Shown piece after piece: positions 48,679 through 59,380 of a stretch of DNA of 64,000 bases. The stretch comes from Escallonia rubra. Taxonomy: Eukaryota; Streptophyta; Magnoliopsida; Escalloniales; Escalloniaceae. The DNA lies in the NCBI GenBank assembly GCA_033065855.1, contig JAVXUO010000340.1, positions 348,501 to 412,500 of the forward strand, written 5' to 3'. Below the pieces are notes generated by a model. That model was not told the DNA's origin, did no database searches, and saw only the letters and a program-made list of their open reading frames with translations. The translations under genes were made by a program, and so were the position numbers. Numbering within the stretch: the first letter of the stretch is position 1; the number at the start of each line of letters is the position of its first letter.

Positions 48679-49151
48679 GGCATTGCTCATGCAAATAAAA
48701 AAAAGTAGATGTCACTGCATCATTAAATGTACGGACTAGTAAGATGTTTATTTTAGGTAGTAATGGACAAGAATGATTACATCCTCCTGTATGCATTCCT
48801 GACCATGATATCTTTTGCAGTCACGGAGTTGCATATAGCAAGGTGTTCCTGATCTTGTAGTAGTCTCAGTTTTCTTTTTTCTGTCTTTTTTTTTTTTTTT
48901 TTCTTTCCGTTTCTGGTACCATTTGTAGCCTTTTCTTTTGTCGTAGGACATCATAGTGGACCAGTGCAAAGACCATCCTTTTGCTGATAACTCTTCATCT
49001 CATCCATTTAGTAGCAATCAAACGGCCTAGTTTGGTACATGAGGTGTAGTTACGCGTAGCTTGCAGTTTGCACCATCTGTGACATCAAAAGAATATGTGG
49101 CAGGGAGAAGACTGGTAATACATTTACTTTTTACTTTTTGTTTGAACGGTA
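48679..49151. other. SDIR1 3' UTR and downstream DNA
   Basis: Contains T-rich sequence (about 48870-48905). The polyadenylation site is not evident. Confidence 0.5.
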
Positions 49152-49163
49152 AGGAGTATTCTT

Positions 49164-50421
49164 TTTTTTGTTGATAAAGTCGAAAATAACATTGATAATA
49201 AAACACTTTTGCAGCGGTTACAAGAGTTGCCAAACGGCTGACAAAGGTCACGACATTCTCGTGACTCGTTATACATGACCATAAATGTCGAAATTAACAA
49301 AAAACTTAATAAACTTAGACACATTACAATTGAATTAGAGTAGAGCATATCTTACAATATAACTCAACTTAAAGTAACATGCAAAGATTACAGGTTTAGG
49401 AATACAGAGGAACAAAACAGAAATAAGAACAAAACACAGTGTGATAATAATAGAGCAGATAATCGGGGACCGCAGGACTCAAGGGTGAGCAAATCGTTAA
49501 ATCAAGTCGCAGTACACCACCAAGATCTTCAACACCGCAATTTTTATCCTTCTACTGTCTTTAATCAAATCTGAACCTAATAACACGAGACATGGCGGAG
49601 AAACATCTACTCATCTACAACAGACCAAGAAGGTAGACACACAGGGTGCTCAATCACCAAAATGAGCCCTAACCACCCCCCCACAACCCAGAACAGATTG
49701 CCCCGCACCCCAGACAGATCCCTTCCCCCCCAACCCCACCCCCCCAGGCCTCGAATCCCCCTCTTTTTTCTCCCAACAGAACGCCCCCACCCTACCCCAC
49801 TCGAGACCCCATCCCCCCCACCCTAACCCTCCAAGACCTCCAGTTTCCACAGAACAAACCCATAACAAAGGCTCAGCCCCCTCAAAATCAAGCCCACCCG
49901 TAACTACCAAAGAAAACACAACCGCAAACCCAATCTCCACCATTGTACATCACGGAATAGATAAGAATGAAAGGCATAAAAACTGAAGGACCTTTTAGAA
50001 ATGACGGTCAAGCCATGTCGGCGCAATTTCGGTTACCGGCGATAAGTTCCAGTCAACGTCGGCCAAATTCCAGTCACCTCTGGCAAAAGGTAGAAAGAAA
50101 GACAAACAGGCAGATCTGTTTGGATCTACCAAGATCGACCCAGATCGAAGACTTACCGAGATGTTGCCGTCTCCGATCAGATCTGGTGAAGCGCCACGCC
50201 GCTAACCGCCCATCACTTGCGCTGCCGGCCACCCATTGATCAAGCCTTAAGGCTATCACCATACAAGACAGAAGAACAAAAACTAAAGTCAGGAGTGGCT
50301 GCCGCCCCACGCGCACAGAAGCACGGTGGGGTAGCCATGGTGGCTCTGTTGAAAACTTCTCCGGCGAGAGGTCTTTGTGTCAGAGGATTTTCTTGGAAGC
50401 ACGTTATTTAGGAATATGGTT
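49164..50421 (-). mobile_element. Deleted non-LTR retrotransposon (LINE-like), minus orientation
   Basis: A 12-bp duplication AGGAGTATTCTT flanks the unit (49152-49163 and 50422-50433). The low-coordinate edge begins with a T run, that is, a short poly(A) tail on the minus strand. The minus strand starts with a GC-rich leader-like part (about 50030-50420), has a strongly G/C-skewed part (49650-49940), and ends with a TTTATTAAG/TTATATTG-rich tail. No endonuclease or reverse transcriptase is present. Structure and duplication fit target-primed insertion. The L1 assignment is inference. Confidence 0.75.
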
Positions 50422-50433
50422 AGGAGTATTCTT

Positions 50434-51291
50434 GAGCAGCTTGCGCATCAGTATCACAATTGCATTATACCACGCATCCCTTTGTTGTCACCAAAGTTTT
50501 GTCCCAATAAAAAATAGATGTTGCATTGGGTCAATATCTGAAATGGGCCAGTGAAAGAGAAAGTAAAGTAAAAGGCCTGCTTGTGTCCTTGTTAACTGGC
50601 TCTTCACAGAAGCCCATCACCTCACATGGTGATTATCCAAATTAGAGATATGATCCGTTGGAACTTCGCCCATGCATGGCCATGGCTTTTGGCGGAGGTA
50701 AGAATGAGATTTACTTATATCTCCAAGAGTTTGGATAAGGCCAGACAAAGAGATCAGCTCAGTGGCTTACAATGATACTTGGGCTTATAAAAGGAATACG
50801 GTTAAAAAAAAAGAGAAGGAAAAAAAAAAAAAAGAACAAAGAACCTAGGACACGAAAGGAAAAAGGGGAGAAAGGAGGAGTGGATGGCAAAAACGATGTA
50901 TACGAACAGAGTTCGAGTCGAACATGGTTGTATACGAACTAAGTTCGAGCTAAATATGAGAGTGTTCGGAAAAGAGGGAGAGGTTTTGACCACAAAACAC
51001 ACGACTAACTACGCTCCAGAGCTTTCAATAATCGGAATCTTCCTAGCAATGAAGAGATTAGATATTTTTTACGGACAAAGCTTAGATCTAGTTAGTTTGA
51101 AATCAGATCTCTTTTGTAGACAAAGCTTAAATCTAGTTTGAAGGACATCAGATCTGTTCAAGAGGATGCCTTTCTTCATGTACAGGCAAAGGGGAGGAAG
51201 ATTGACACCATGGTGATGGTGAGGGGTGGGGGTTCTCATGTATTAAGCTTCTCGGTGCAAAAAGAAAGAGAGGATTCGCGCAAACTAGAAA
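50434..51291. other. Intergenic, no gene recognised
   Basis: Contains an A-rich tract near 50800-50835 and short internal repeats (GACAAAGCTTAGATCTAGTT, GAACTAAGTTCGAG). No coding signal. Confidence 0.6.
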
Positions 51292-52245
51292 GCTCTGTTT
51301 GGCGCATAGGGTAAGAACTCCCGATAGGATAAAAATAATCTTATCTAGCGTTTGGTCATGCATATAAAGGGCGGATAACATATCTTACTGATTGGTTTTA
51401 TTGCACTGAAGTGGCTTAATTTTATACATATCCAAAGGATTGATTTATTTTTATCAAGGCACTTGGGGATAATAAACACGGGGCAAAGAGAGCATAAAGG
51501 AGAATGAGAATCGTAATAGCCACCGGCGACACAACACCCACTGCCACATGATCCATTGACGCAGACTGTAAGCATCTTCTCTCTTCTCTCTCCTTCGAGG
51601 TAAGGATGAGGCGATTGACGGTGTCTATTAAAGTGTGTGAGGGGTGATTGGTGTGGTAGGTGGGGCAATAGGTAGGGAATGTAATAGGGTGTTCGGTGGT
51701 GGTTGAGGTAATCGGTGGTGGGCGGGTTCAGTGGTGGATAGAGGTTGGTGGCGATTAATGGTAAGTGCAATCCATGGGTGATGGAGGTTGGTGGCGTTTA
51801 GGTGATGGTTGCAGTGGTGGTGGTGTGTTGATAGTGTTTGGATGTTGGTTCTAGTGGTGGTGGTGGGCGCGCTAATGCGGTGATGTGTCGATGGTATTTT
51901 GATGGTGGTTGCAATGGTGTGGTGGGCTTGCTGATGTAGTAAGTGCGTTAATGGTGTTTGTATGGTGGTTACAGTTATGGTGGTCGGCCTGCTATTGTCG
52001 TGGTGGTAAGCTTGCTGATGTGGGGGTATGTTGATGGTGCTAGTGGTAAGGTGGTGGGTTTAAGATGGTGGTTGCTGCCCTTGGTGAAGGCGGCAAGATA
52101 ATTTTATTCGTTGTGTAATCTGGTTCTGTCTACACGCATGATCTAATATAAAGCTTATTCGGCCTTATTCGACGGGATATGTATTCTAGCTTATACACCA
52201 TATCTTGTCCTACTCGACTTAATAACCCTGCTCGTCAAACGCAGC
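51292..52245. mobile_element. Possible Harbinger-like element with a GGTGG-rich interior
   Basis: The left end GCTCTGTTTGGCGCATAGGG and the right end, complement of GCTGCGTTTGACGAGCAGGG, are imperfect inverted repeats of the GTTTGG type. A target duplication could not be fixed. The interior (about 51710-52080) is a degenerate minisatellite of GGTGG/TTGATGGTG words. Confidence 0.4.
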
Positions 52246-53558
52246 CGAAGAGAATATGATATTTGGGTTTGTGGATATGTTATCCCATTTAGGTGGAGGT
52301 TTAAATTTAGGACTGTTGGTTTGTGGACTTATTGGGCTTGCAGATGATATTGTCCTTAAACAAATGAGCCTTTACGTTTGCAAACATCAATAAACAAACA
52401 AAAGAACGTTCATACTTCGACTCGTTCAATAAACGAGGTCTAAAAAATTGTTCTACTTATTTACTAGTTGAACAAACACGGACAAGCTAATAGTGAATCA
52501 AAGGACGAGTTATTCTTAAACAGCTCCGTTCATTTACAACCCTATGCAAAAGCAAGAAAGCAACAAAAAGAGAGAATTTGTCAAAAACAAGAAGGCAAAA
52601 AAAAATAAAAAATTAGAGATAAAGAGAAAGCATTTAGCAACAACAAAAGAAAGAAGAAAGAGAAAACATTCAGCAAGAACAAACCTTTTTTGAAACTCGA
52701 ATATGAAACCGCTAGGTACTAGGATAGACTCTCTGCACTATCTATATCTATGAATTACTTTCTTCTTTCATTGTAAAAGGTCTATATTTGTTGATGTATT
52801 AAGTCCCACTATATGAACTACATCATGCAATAAGATTTTTATACGTGCTTTATTTGCAATCCCTTTTTACGATTTATTGTTTAATTTTTTGCGTTATTTT
52901 TTATCGAAAGTTGTCCCACTATATTGTCAGACATAATTAAGAATTGACTTTAGTCAATTGATAATCCACTTTGTAAAAATCAAACGCCGTCACACTAAAA
53001 GTACGTTTCTCGGTGGGTCGGTTTTTAACGTCCATAATAATTAGATCTACAATCGCAGTACAGTACAGCAGGAACACTACCAACCTAGAATAGGCCTAAA
53101 GTAGAAAAATAAGTCCATTAAGAGCCCCATATTAAAAATTCTAAAGGATGGGTGAAATGACAAATGTCTTGATGATTAATCTCAAGATTTTGAGTTTCGA
53201 ATCCCCACATCGACTGGTTATATAAATTACAATTCTGATTATTCTTGAAAAAAAGAAAGAAAATAAAAGCAAGTCAAGTAAAAACGAGCCCTAAAATATA
53301 GGCATCTGGATGTAAAATAGGTACTTGGTATAATGGTTGTGGTATATCATGACATATAATTATAAGGCGGAAAAAAACAGGTCTGTAGGTCAAACTTTTG
53401 TCATTCCTTCAATTATCAATTCTATTCTCATATTCAATAATAAAAAAAAGGACCAATACCGTCTAGATCCTATAAGCCTAAGCGAAAGAGACTTGGAGGA
53501 AAATAAGTTTCCACCCAAACAAAGACATAACGTGACAACACTAAGAAGAATTCATAGT
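52246..53558. other. Intergenic, no gene recognised
   Basis: An end of a hAT-like repeat (GTTCATTTACAACCCTA, about 52526-52542) is seen without a partner. The rest is AT-rich. Confidence 0.55.
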
Positions 53559-53563
53559 AGTCT

Positions 53564-54045
53564 TGTGATATCGTATATCGGATGTTGGATAATTTATGAT
53601 TGACCTTATAAGACCCTGCTTATAAACTCACAAGTACAACTTGACTAACCCTTTTGAGGGAGACAATGCCTTGTGGTGGGGCCGTGGATCTGGTCGTTAT
53701 AGATGGTATCCGAGCGAACTCTCGGAATCTAGTCGGGTTGTCGATGTTTGAGGGAAACGAAGGTAAGCCATGGTATATCCCACATCAAGAGGATGATTGG
53801 GGCAACAAAGGGTGAGTCGGATATATCCTACATTGGCTAGAGAGGAATATTATGAGATATGTGTGATCGAGCCTTACCAAGGTTGCTAAGGTATAAGGTG
53901 GAGAGATTGTGATATCCCACATCGAATGTTGAATAATTTGTGATTGGCCTTATAAGTCGTGCCTATGAACTCATAAATACAAACTTGGCTAGCCCTTTTG
54001 AGGGAGGCAATGCCTTGTGGTGGGGCCGTAGACCGGGTTGTTACA
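53564..54045 (+). mobile_element. TRIM (terminal-repeat retrotransposon in miniature)
   Basis: Two direct 138-bp repeats, 53564-53701 and 53908-54045, both start TGTGATATC. The second ends in CA and the first in TA. A perfect 5-bp duplication AGTCT flanks the element. The primer binding site TGGTATCCGAGC (53704-53715) is one base from the initiator tRNA-Met complement, and a purine-rich GGTGGAGAGAT precedes the 3' repeat. At 482 bp it has no coding capacity. Confidence 0.92.
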
Positions 54046-54050
54046 AGTCT

Positions 54051-54405
54051 TCTCAAGCGACCACCATCATAGCCCTAGATGAACATCTTGATACTTGAGA
54101 GAATGCCATCTTTAAGCACACTGCACAGTGACAAGGTGTTCTCGTTTTTTGTGACAGAAGAGTGTGGAACTACTTACATTAGACAAGAAAGAAGTAGCGG
54201 CCACGGAAACTATTGAGTTATTCTCAACTTTTACCCTCAGTATGCTCGCACCGCGCCAGCCCTGGTTAGAGCAAACCTTCTCCGATCCCTTCCCGTTCAG
54301 CAACAAAATATTATCGTGAAAGCTCATTGGGGAGTTCACGTGGCAATTATGACGACAACTATGTGTCACGACAATTTCGAAGAACTTTTTATGAAATCTG
54401 TTATG
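54051..54405. other. Spacer between the TRIM and a hAT MITE
   Basis: Contains part of a 136-codon minus-strand frame (54112-54522) that runs across the MITE border and shows no family resemblance. Confidence 0.5.
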
Positions 54406-54413
54406 ATTTTGGG

Positions 54414-54822
54414 CAGTAGTGGAGCCATGAATCATTCTTAAGGTGGATACCACATATATAAGGGAGAAATTATAAAAAAAAAAGTCGCCAAAGGCTGCCG
54501 GAAGAGGGAGAAGAGAAACCAAGTGAGGTGTGCATTGTAGCGGTGCCGTTCGGTTGTTATGTGCATTGTGTTGAATGTTGACTTTATCTCTTTGAAGTTT
54601 AGACTCTAATTTTTCTATTTATTTGCTTAAGTTTAGCATTTAAAATCTCTAGAATATTTAAGTACTTTAACATGTAAAATGATCAAAAAGACATAAATTT
54701 TAAGTATTTTTAAATTTTTAGGTGGACAATTTTATAATTGTAAACTAAATATGCCAAATAAATTAAAAAAATAATAATGGTGTAGCAGGTGGGCACCATG
54801 CCACTAGCTGACTCCGCCTCTG
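54414..54822. mobile_element. hAT MITE (Tip100-like ends)
   Basis: The left end CAGTAGTGGAGCCA and the right end, complement of CAGAGGCGGAGTCAG, are flanked by ATTTTGGG and AGTCTGGG (6 of 8 positions). The ends resemble those of the element at 16119-17393. Confidence 0.65.
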
Positions 54823-54830
54823 AGTCTGGG

Positions 54831-55176
54831 AAACATGAGATCATATGCCACAGGAAGGAGATCTAGATGAAATATTCCTTTATCTTATTTTTAGTTGCAT
54901 GAAATAATTTCTTTTACAAGAACTTTTGATATCTTTGTCATCCTTAGTAAACCTCACCATCATCTTGAACCAAAAAATAAAAGCTAAAGCATAATACCCG
55001 TAATTGCGTTTGATCTTTTCTCTCTGACCTGGAATGCTTTGCACCTATGTGAACATGTGGTTATGTGCAGGTAGTAACTGTCATTTTATAATTAGGTAGT
55101 TGTAGACCTTTTGCAGTACATTTAGTACATTGGAACAATGTAGTCTCAAAGACAAGTCTTACATAAGAGCTGTTGG
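54831..55176. other. Intergenic, no gene recognised
   Basis: Short AT-rich spacer. Nothing recognised. Confidence 0.6.
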
Positions 55177-56502
55177 TAGGGGTGAGCACGGTTCAGTTGG
55201 TTTGTTTGGAGGTTGAATAACGTACCGAATCGACTAACTTTGATTTAAAAAAAATGAATCGAGTCGTAGTTGAATAGGTTGGTTTTTGCACCAATCGAAC
55301 AGGTCAGTTTGAACGATCAATCAATTTGAGCTAGACTCAATTTTATGCCTAAATAATCAGTAACTTAGACAAGCTAACAAGCCAAAAAAGTAATTGTAAC
55401 CAAATCTCAAGAAGCAAGCATAAATTTTAAATTTTGATCACATTACATAACATTCAAAAGAGAAACTGGGTCATTACACAACATTTTAATATTACCGTCA
55501 TTTTAACTTAAAGAAAAGGAAAATACTAAGAATCTTTAAAACCAAAAGGGTCACGAAAAGAACTTCCACATCTTCAAAACCATAATCGTTAACCTTCAAC
55601 GAGCATAAATCATAGTCCATATTTCTGAAAAATAATAATGACAATAAATCAGGGTCATAAAAAATGTGCTTTTTGTAAACAAGACATAATATCATTATAG
55701 ATGAAGACATGATTCGGGTTCATAAACACTATATATGAAAACCTTATAGATGAAGACATAAATCATGTTCATAGAAATGACAAAATGTCACTGTAGATGA
55801 AGAAGACATGAATCATGTTCCTAACAATGACGATGTTTTGTATGTTTCACAAAAAAAAAAAAAAAAAAGCACAAGGAAAAATAGTTACTGTCAAATTGGT
55901 GTGCTAAAAAAACAAAAAAATATTTTGTTTTTATTGATTGAGTTACAGCAGAGTAAGTGTAATGGGAGTGGAAGTGGAGGATTTTCTCCTCTAAGGCGGA
56001 GGTGGTTGAGATGTGGAGGTGGAGGCAGAGGCAGAATCAAAGACGGAGGAGGTTGAGATGTGAAGGTGGAGGCAGAGGTACTGGGAGGGGGAGTGGGACG
56101 TAGAGGTGGAGGTGAGGCAGAGGTTATATTGTGGAGCACAATCGGCAGATGTGGGGGTGGAGGCATGGTGGAGCAGAGTATAGTGAGATGTGGGCAGCGG
56201 GTGAGAGTATGTGTTTGGGTTAGAAGGATTTAGGGTTAACCCCTTTTTATGAGTGGTTAAATATAATAAGGCAGTTAGTAAAGCATAACTAGATTTATGT
56301 TAAACAGAAATATCATAATTTACGGTCAGTTCGGTTTACACTGGTTTTAAAAAAATTCAAACCGAATCGACCGAACCGAATATGCGACTTGGAAAAGAAA
56401 AACCAAATCGATGGTTTTGTAGGTCAATTTCGAATTAGCCGAATTGGTCGTTTCGCATTTTCATGGTTGTATCATTTTCAACTCTTTAAATGCTCACCCC
56501 TA
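55177..56502. mobile_element. hAT-type non-autonomous element with 12-bp TIRs
   Basis: The ends are TAGGGGTGAGCA and its exact complement. Subterminal regions are rich in ACCGAATCGAC words in inverted arrangement. Flanking 8-mers (GCTGTTGG, GTTGCTCG) match at 5 positions, so the duplication has decayed. A GGAGGTGGAGGCAGAGG-type low-complexity stretch lies at about 55960-56165. No transposase. Confidence 0.65.
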
Positions 56503-56927
56503 GTTGCTCGTTATGTTACTTACTTGGGTAATAGAACTTTCCACGCTAACATTAAAGGCATTTGAACTTGCGCCTAAAATATTAGAAAAATAATGATTGA
56601 CACTTTACACTGTGATGAAGTATCATAGCATAAGAGAGTATAAAGCTCCCATGCACGGCTCAGAGTATCAATCTATTAGATTTGATCCACACTATATGCA
56701 TATAGTTATGCAAATAGGCTTGTTAACCTAGAGTCAATAAATGCTACAACCGATTGTAATGACACACGTTGCAACCCTAGTACGGTTAGTGCAAAGGCTG
56801 GAATTCCCCAATGAGAATAGGGGTGCAGATTTGATAAGTATTCGATCATATTTGGTGTTTGTAGCATGCCATTGTCGCGATGATTGTGAGGATTAATTTC
56901 ATGGTTGTGGAGGGTTGATTCTATAAT
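56503..56927. other. Intergenic, no gene recognised
   Basis: AT-rich. Nothing recognised. Confidence 0.6.
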
Positions 56928-57087
56928 GGTCAAACCTGATTATATCTAGATAAAATCAGTGTTGAAGTATTTGGTAAAAAAAGATAAACTGATTAAATCT
57001 ACTTCAATATGCTAAAAACTGATTAAATGCATAATCCTCATTTTCTTGGATTCTGATTTAATCAGTTTTGAAAAATCAAGTTTGACC
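56928..57087. mobile_element. Small MITE-like inverted-repeat unit
   Basis: GGTCAAACCTGATT at the left and the complement of GGTCAAACTTGATT at the right (13 of 14) enclose 160 bp with several ACTGATTAAAT words. No target duplication was identified. Confidence 0.45.
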
Positions 57088-57124
57088 AAAAGAATTATTA
57101 AAATATCCTCACATATAAACAAAC

Positions 57125-59028
57125 TGTTGCTATCCTATCCTGCTTATGCCCACTTAGACCTCTGCTATCCCAGACCAGCTTCCCTAATCCGGCCGCGCAC
57201 ACTTGGACCTTTGTTATCCCAAACTAGCTGCCCAATCCGGCTGTGCATATGTGGACCACCGGGCCAGCGCCGTCTCCGCATCACGTGCCCCCTTCACAAT
57301 GCCCGTCTCCGCGACACCAGTCACCGTGCTCGAGCGTTGTCTTCGCGTAACATGCCCCTGGCACAATGCCTGACTCCCCGACACCACTTGCTGCGCTCGA
57401 GCACCGTCTCAGCGTCATGTGCCCAGGCACGATACCTGTCTCTGCTACACCAATCGCCGTATTCGAGTGCTGTCTCTGCGTCACGTGCCCCCAGAATGAC
57501 GGCCGACTCCACGATACTGTGCCTCGCCCATGCATCATTTTCCATATATATCACGTGCCCCACACCGCACACATTCGCTGCACCCATGGGCCGAGCTAAT
57601 TATACAGTCGCGCCCCCTAGCATCCTGTCACACTACTGCGCCCTCGCTTTGGTCCATCCTTTAACCATACCATGTGATCCTTGCCTTGGTCGTGGAACAT
57701 GCTTCGACCAACTCCCATGAGTGTGCAGCATCCTGCGGGGATAGGCGACTCCTCCGGGACACTATCTCTGCCAGGGAGCTTCAAGTGCTTCGGCATGAAG
57801 ACTCTCCTTCCACCAGGTAGACGGCTCTTTCGGGATGCTATCTCGGCTTGTCGGGTAGGTGACTCCTCTGGGACACTACTTTGGCACGGTCCGAGTGCTC
57901 TGACATAAGGATTGATCTGCGGGGATAGGCGACTCCTCCGAGACACTAATTCCGCTAGGAAGCTCTAAGTGCTCCGGCATGAAGACTCCCATTTTGCCAG
58001 GTAGAGGACTCTTCCGAGATGCTATCTCAGCCCGTCGGGTAGGCGACGCCTTCGGAACACTATCTTGGTGCGCTTCGAGTGCTCCGACACAAAGATCACC
58101 CGCATGATAGGCTCGTTGTCTAAGACACTATCTCCACCAGGGAGCTCCAACTACCCTTCCGTCGGGTAGGCGACTCCTTCGGGACGCTACCTCGACGTGT
58201 CGTGCAGGCGACTCCTTCCGGACACTACCTCTGCCCGTTGGGTCGGCTACTCATCCAGACACAACCTTGGCGCGCTCTGAGTGCTTCGGTATGAGGACTC
58301 ACCCGCGGGATAGGCTCGCTCTCTAATTAAGACACTCTCCTCCAAGGTGCCTGTGTGACTAGTCTACGTGCTCCGGCAAGAAGTGCTTTTCATCAGCACC
58401 CCTAGGGACTATGACTACTGGGTCACTCCGAGACGGGAGTAGGTCTCCGGAGGGCATCACGTCTAGTTTGCCTGGCAGTTGGGCTTTGAGCCTTCCCCAA
58501 CGCTGCTAGGTCCTCGGCGTCTCTTGACTCCCTGTGAGACTTTGCAAGGGCTTTGGACTGGTGGCCAGATCAAGGAGGTTTTCTAGCCACACCAGTGCTG
58601 TGTGAGCCAGTCTTTCCAGACAGATAGAGCGACGCTATGAGGAGCAGGCCGGGTGAATATGCGATCTGACAGTCCGTGGAACACTAGCATCAGTAGGGCC
58701 CTCGGTGACGTGTCACTCTCGGGGAGCGCCACATGTCGCTTGATGACATTATCATCTCAACCAGAATTCTAGAGAGAGAGAGAAAGACAAGGAACCTTAA
58801 AGCAGGACCTTGACTCCGGACGTATACATTGGACTATTGAATGTCGTTGTGTATTCACCCCGCGCCTTCGCCCTTCCAACACTGTCACACCTTAGGCTTT
58901 GTCTGGGAAGTCCTTGGTCTCCGCCCTTGCTAATCCTTGCTCTGTCCTACATCAGTATACTTGGCATTTGACTCGGACTGCATTCCTTGTGACACTTCCA
59001 CGTCTATTGCGAACCCACTTTTTTGGCA
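57125..59028 (+). mobile_element. Second, diverged GC-rich LTR, plus orientation, TATA region deleted
   Basis: From about 58390 to 59028 the sequence follows the complement of 6198-6950 in order: the GGCATCACGTCTAGTTTGCC block, the TGTGTGAGCCAGTC block, the CGCCACATGTCGC block, then the leader to AACCCACTTTTTTGGCA. Its start TGTTGCTATCC aligns loosely with the start of the other LTR. The middle holds the same type of tandem units (57250-57560, and 57730-58280 with CTCCGGGACACTATCTC). The segment with the TATA box in the other copy is missing. Ends are approximate and no target duplication was found. Confidence 0.6.
57730..58280. repeat. Degenerate tandem repeat of TAGGCGACTCCTCCGGGACA units
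   Basis: Units of about 65-75 bp combine this word with CCAGGGAGCTTCAAGTGCTC and a GGCATGAAGACTC word. It lies inside the second LTR. Confidence 0.75.
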
Positions 59029-59380
59029 TAATAGACATTAAATGCCTCATTTAAATTTAGGTACGCTAAATGCTAACTTTGCCGCACTAAACCTATTTGC
59101 ATCCGTATTTTTAAAAATACCTTCAACAACTTTTAACATATATATTATACTTAAAATTGTATTTTGATTTAATCAAAATTTGCTTTTTAAAAATCAATCC
59201 CAAGTAGCTTCGGAGTACCGTAGGCTGATGCATCTATGCAATTTTGTAGTACAACATTGTGAGGTCAACACTGTACTGCAAAGAAAAGAAACTGGGAGGC
59301 CACATCCAGGTCTTATTAAACCATTTCTTCTCATTTCCAACCAACATAACTACTTCACACAAGACACCACAAGCTCACCC
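59029..59380 (+). promoter_or_regulatory. Upstream region and leader of the ZIP gene
   Basis: Intervening AT-rich DNA with TATATATTATACTT near 59140-59155 as a TATA candidate. The frame is open upstream of the ATG at 59381, but the context and the signal peptide support that ATG. Confidence 0.4.

Noticed and set aside
49650-49943. Gly/Val-rich minus-strand frame
   Set aside because: Lies inside the LINE-like unit in strongly G-skewed DNA, and the composition explains the open frame.
54112-54522. 136-codon minus-strand frame
   Set aside because: Crosses the border of a hAT MITE and shows no family resemblance.
57046-57720. 224-codon plus-strand frame
   Set aside because: Starts in AT-rich flank and continues into LTR tandem units. 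Overlapping frames on the other strand are equally open.
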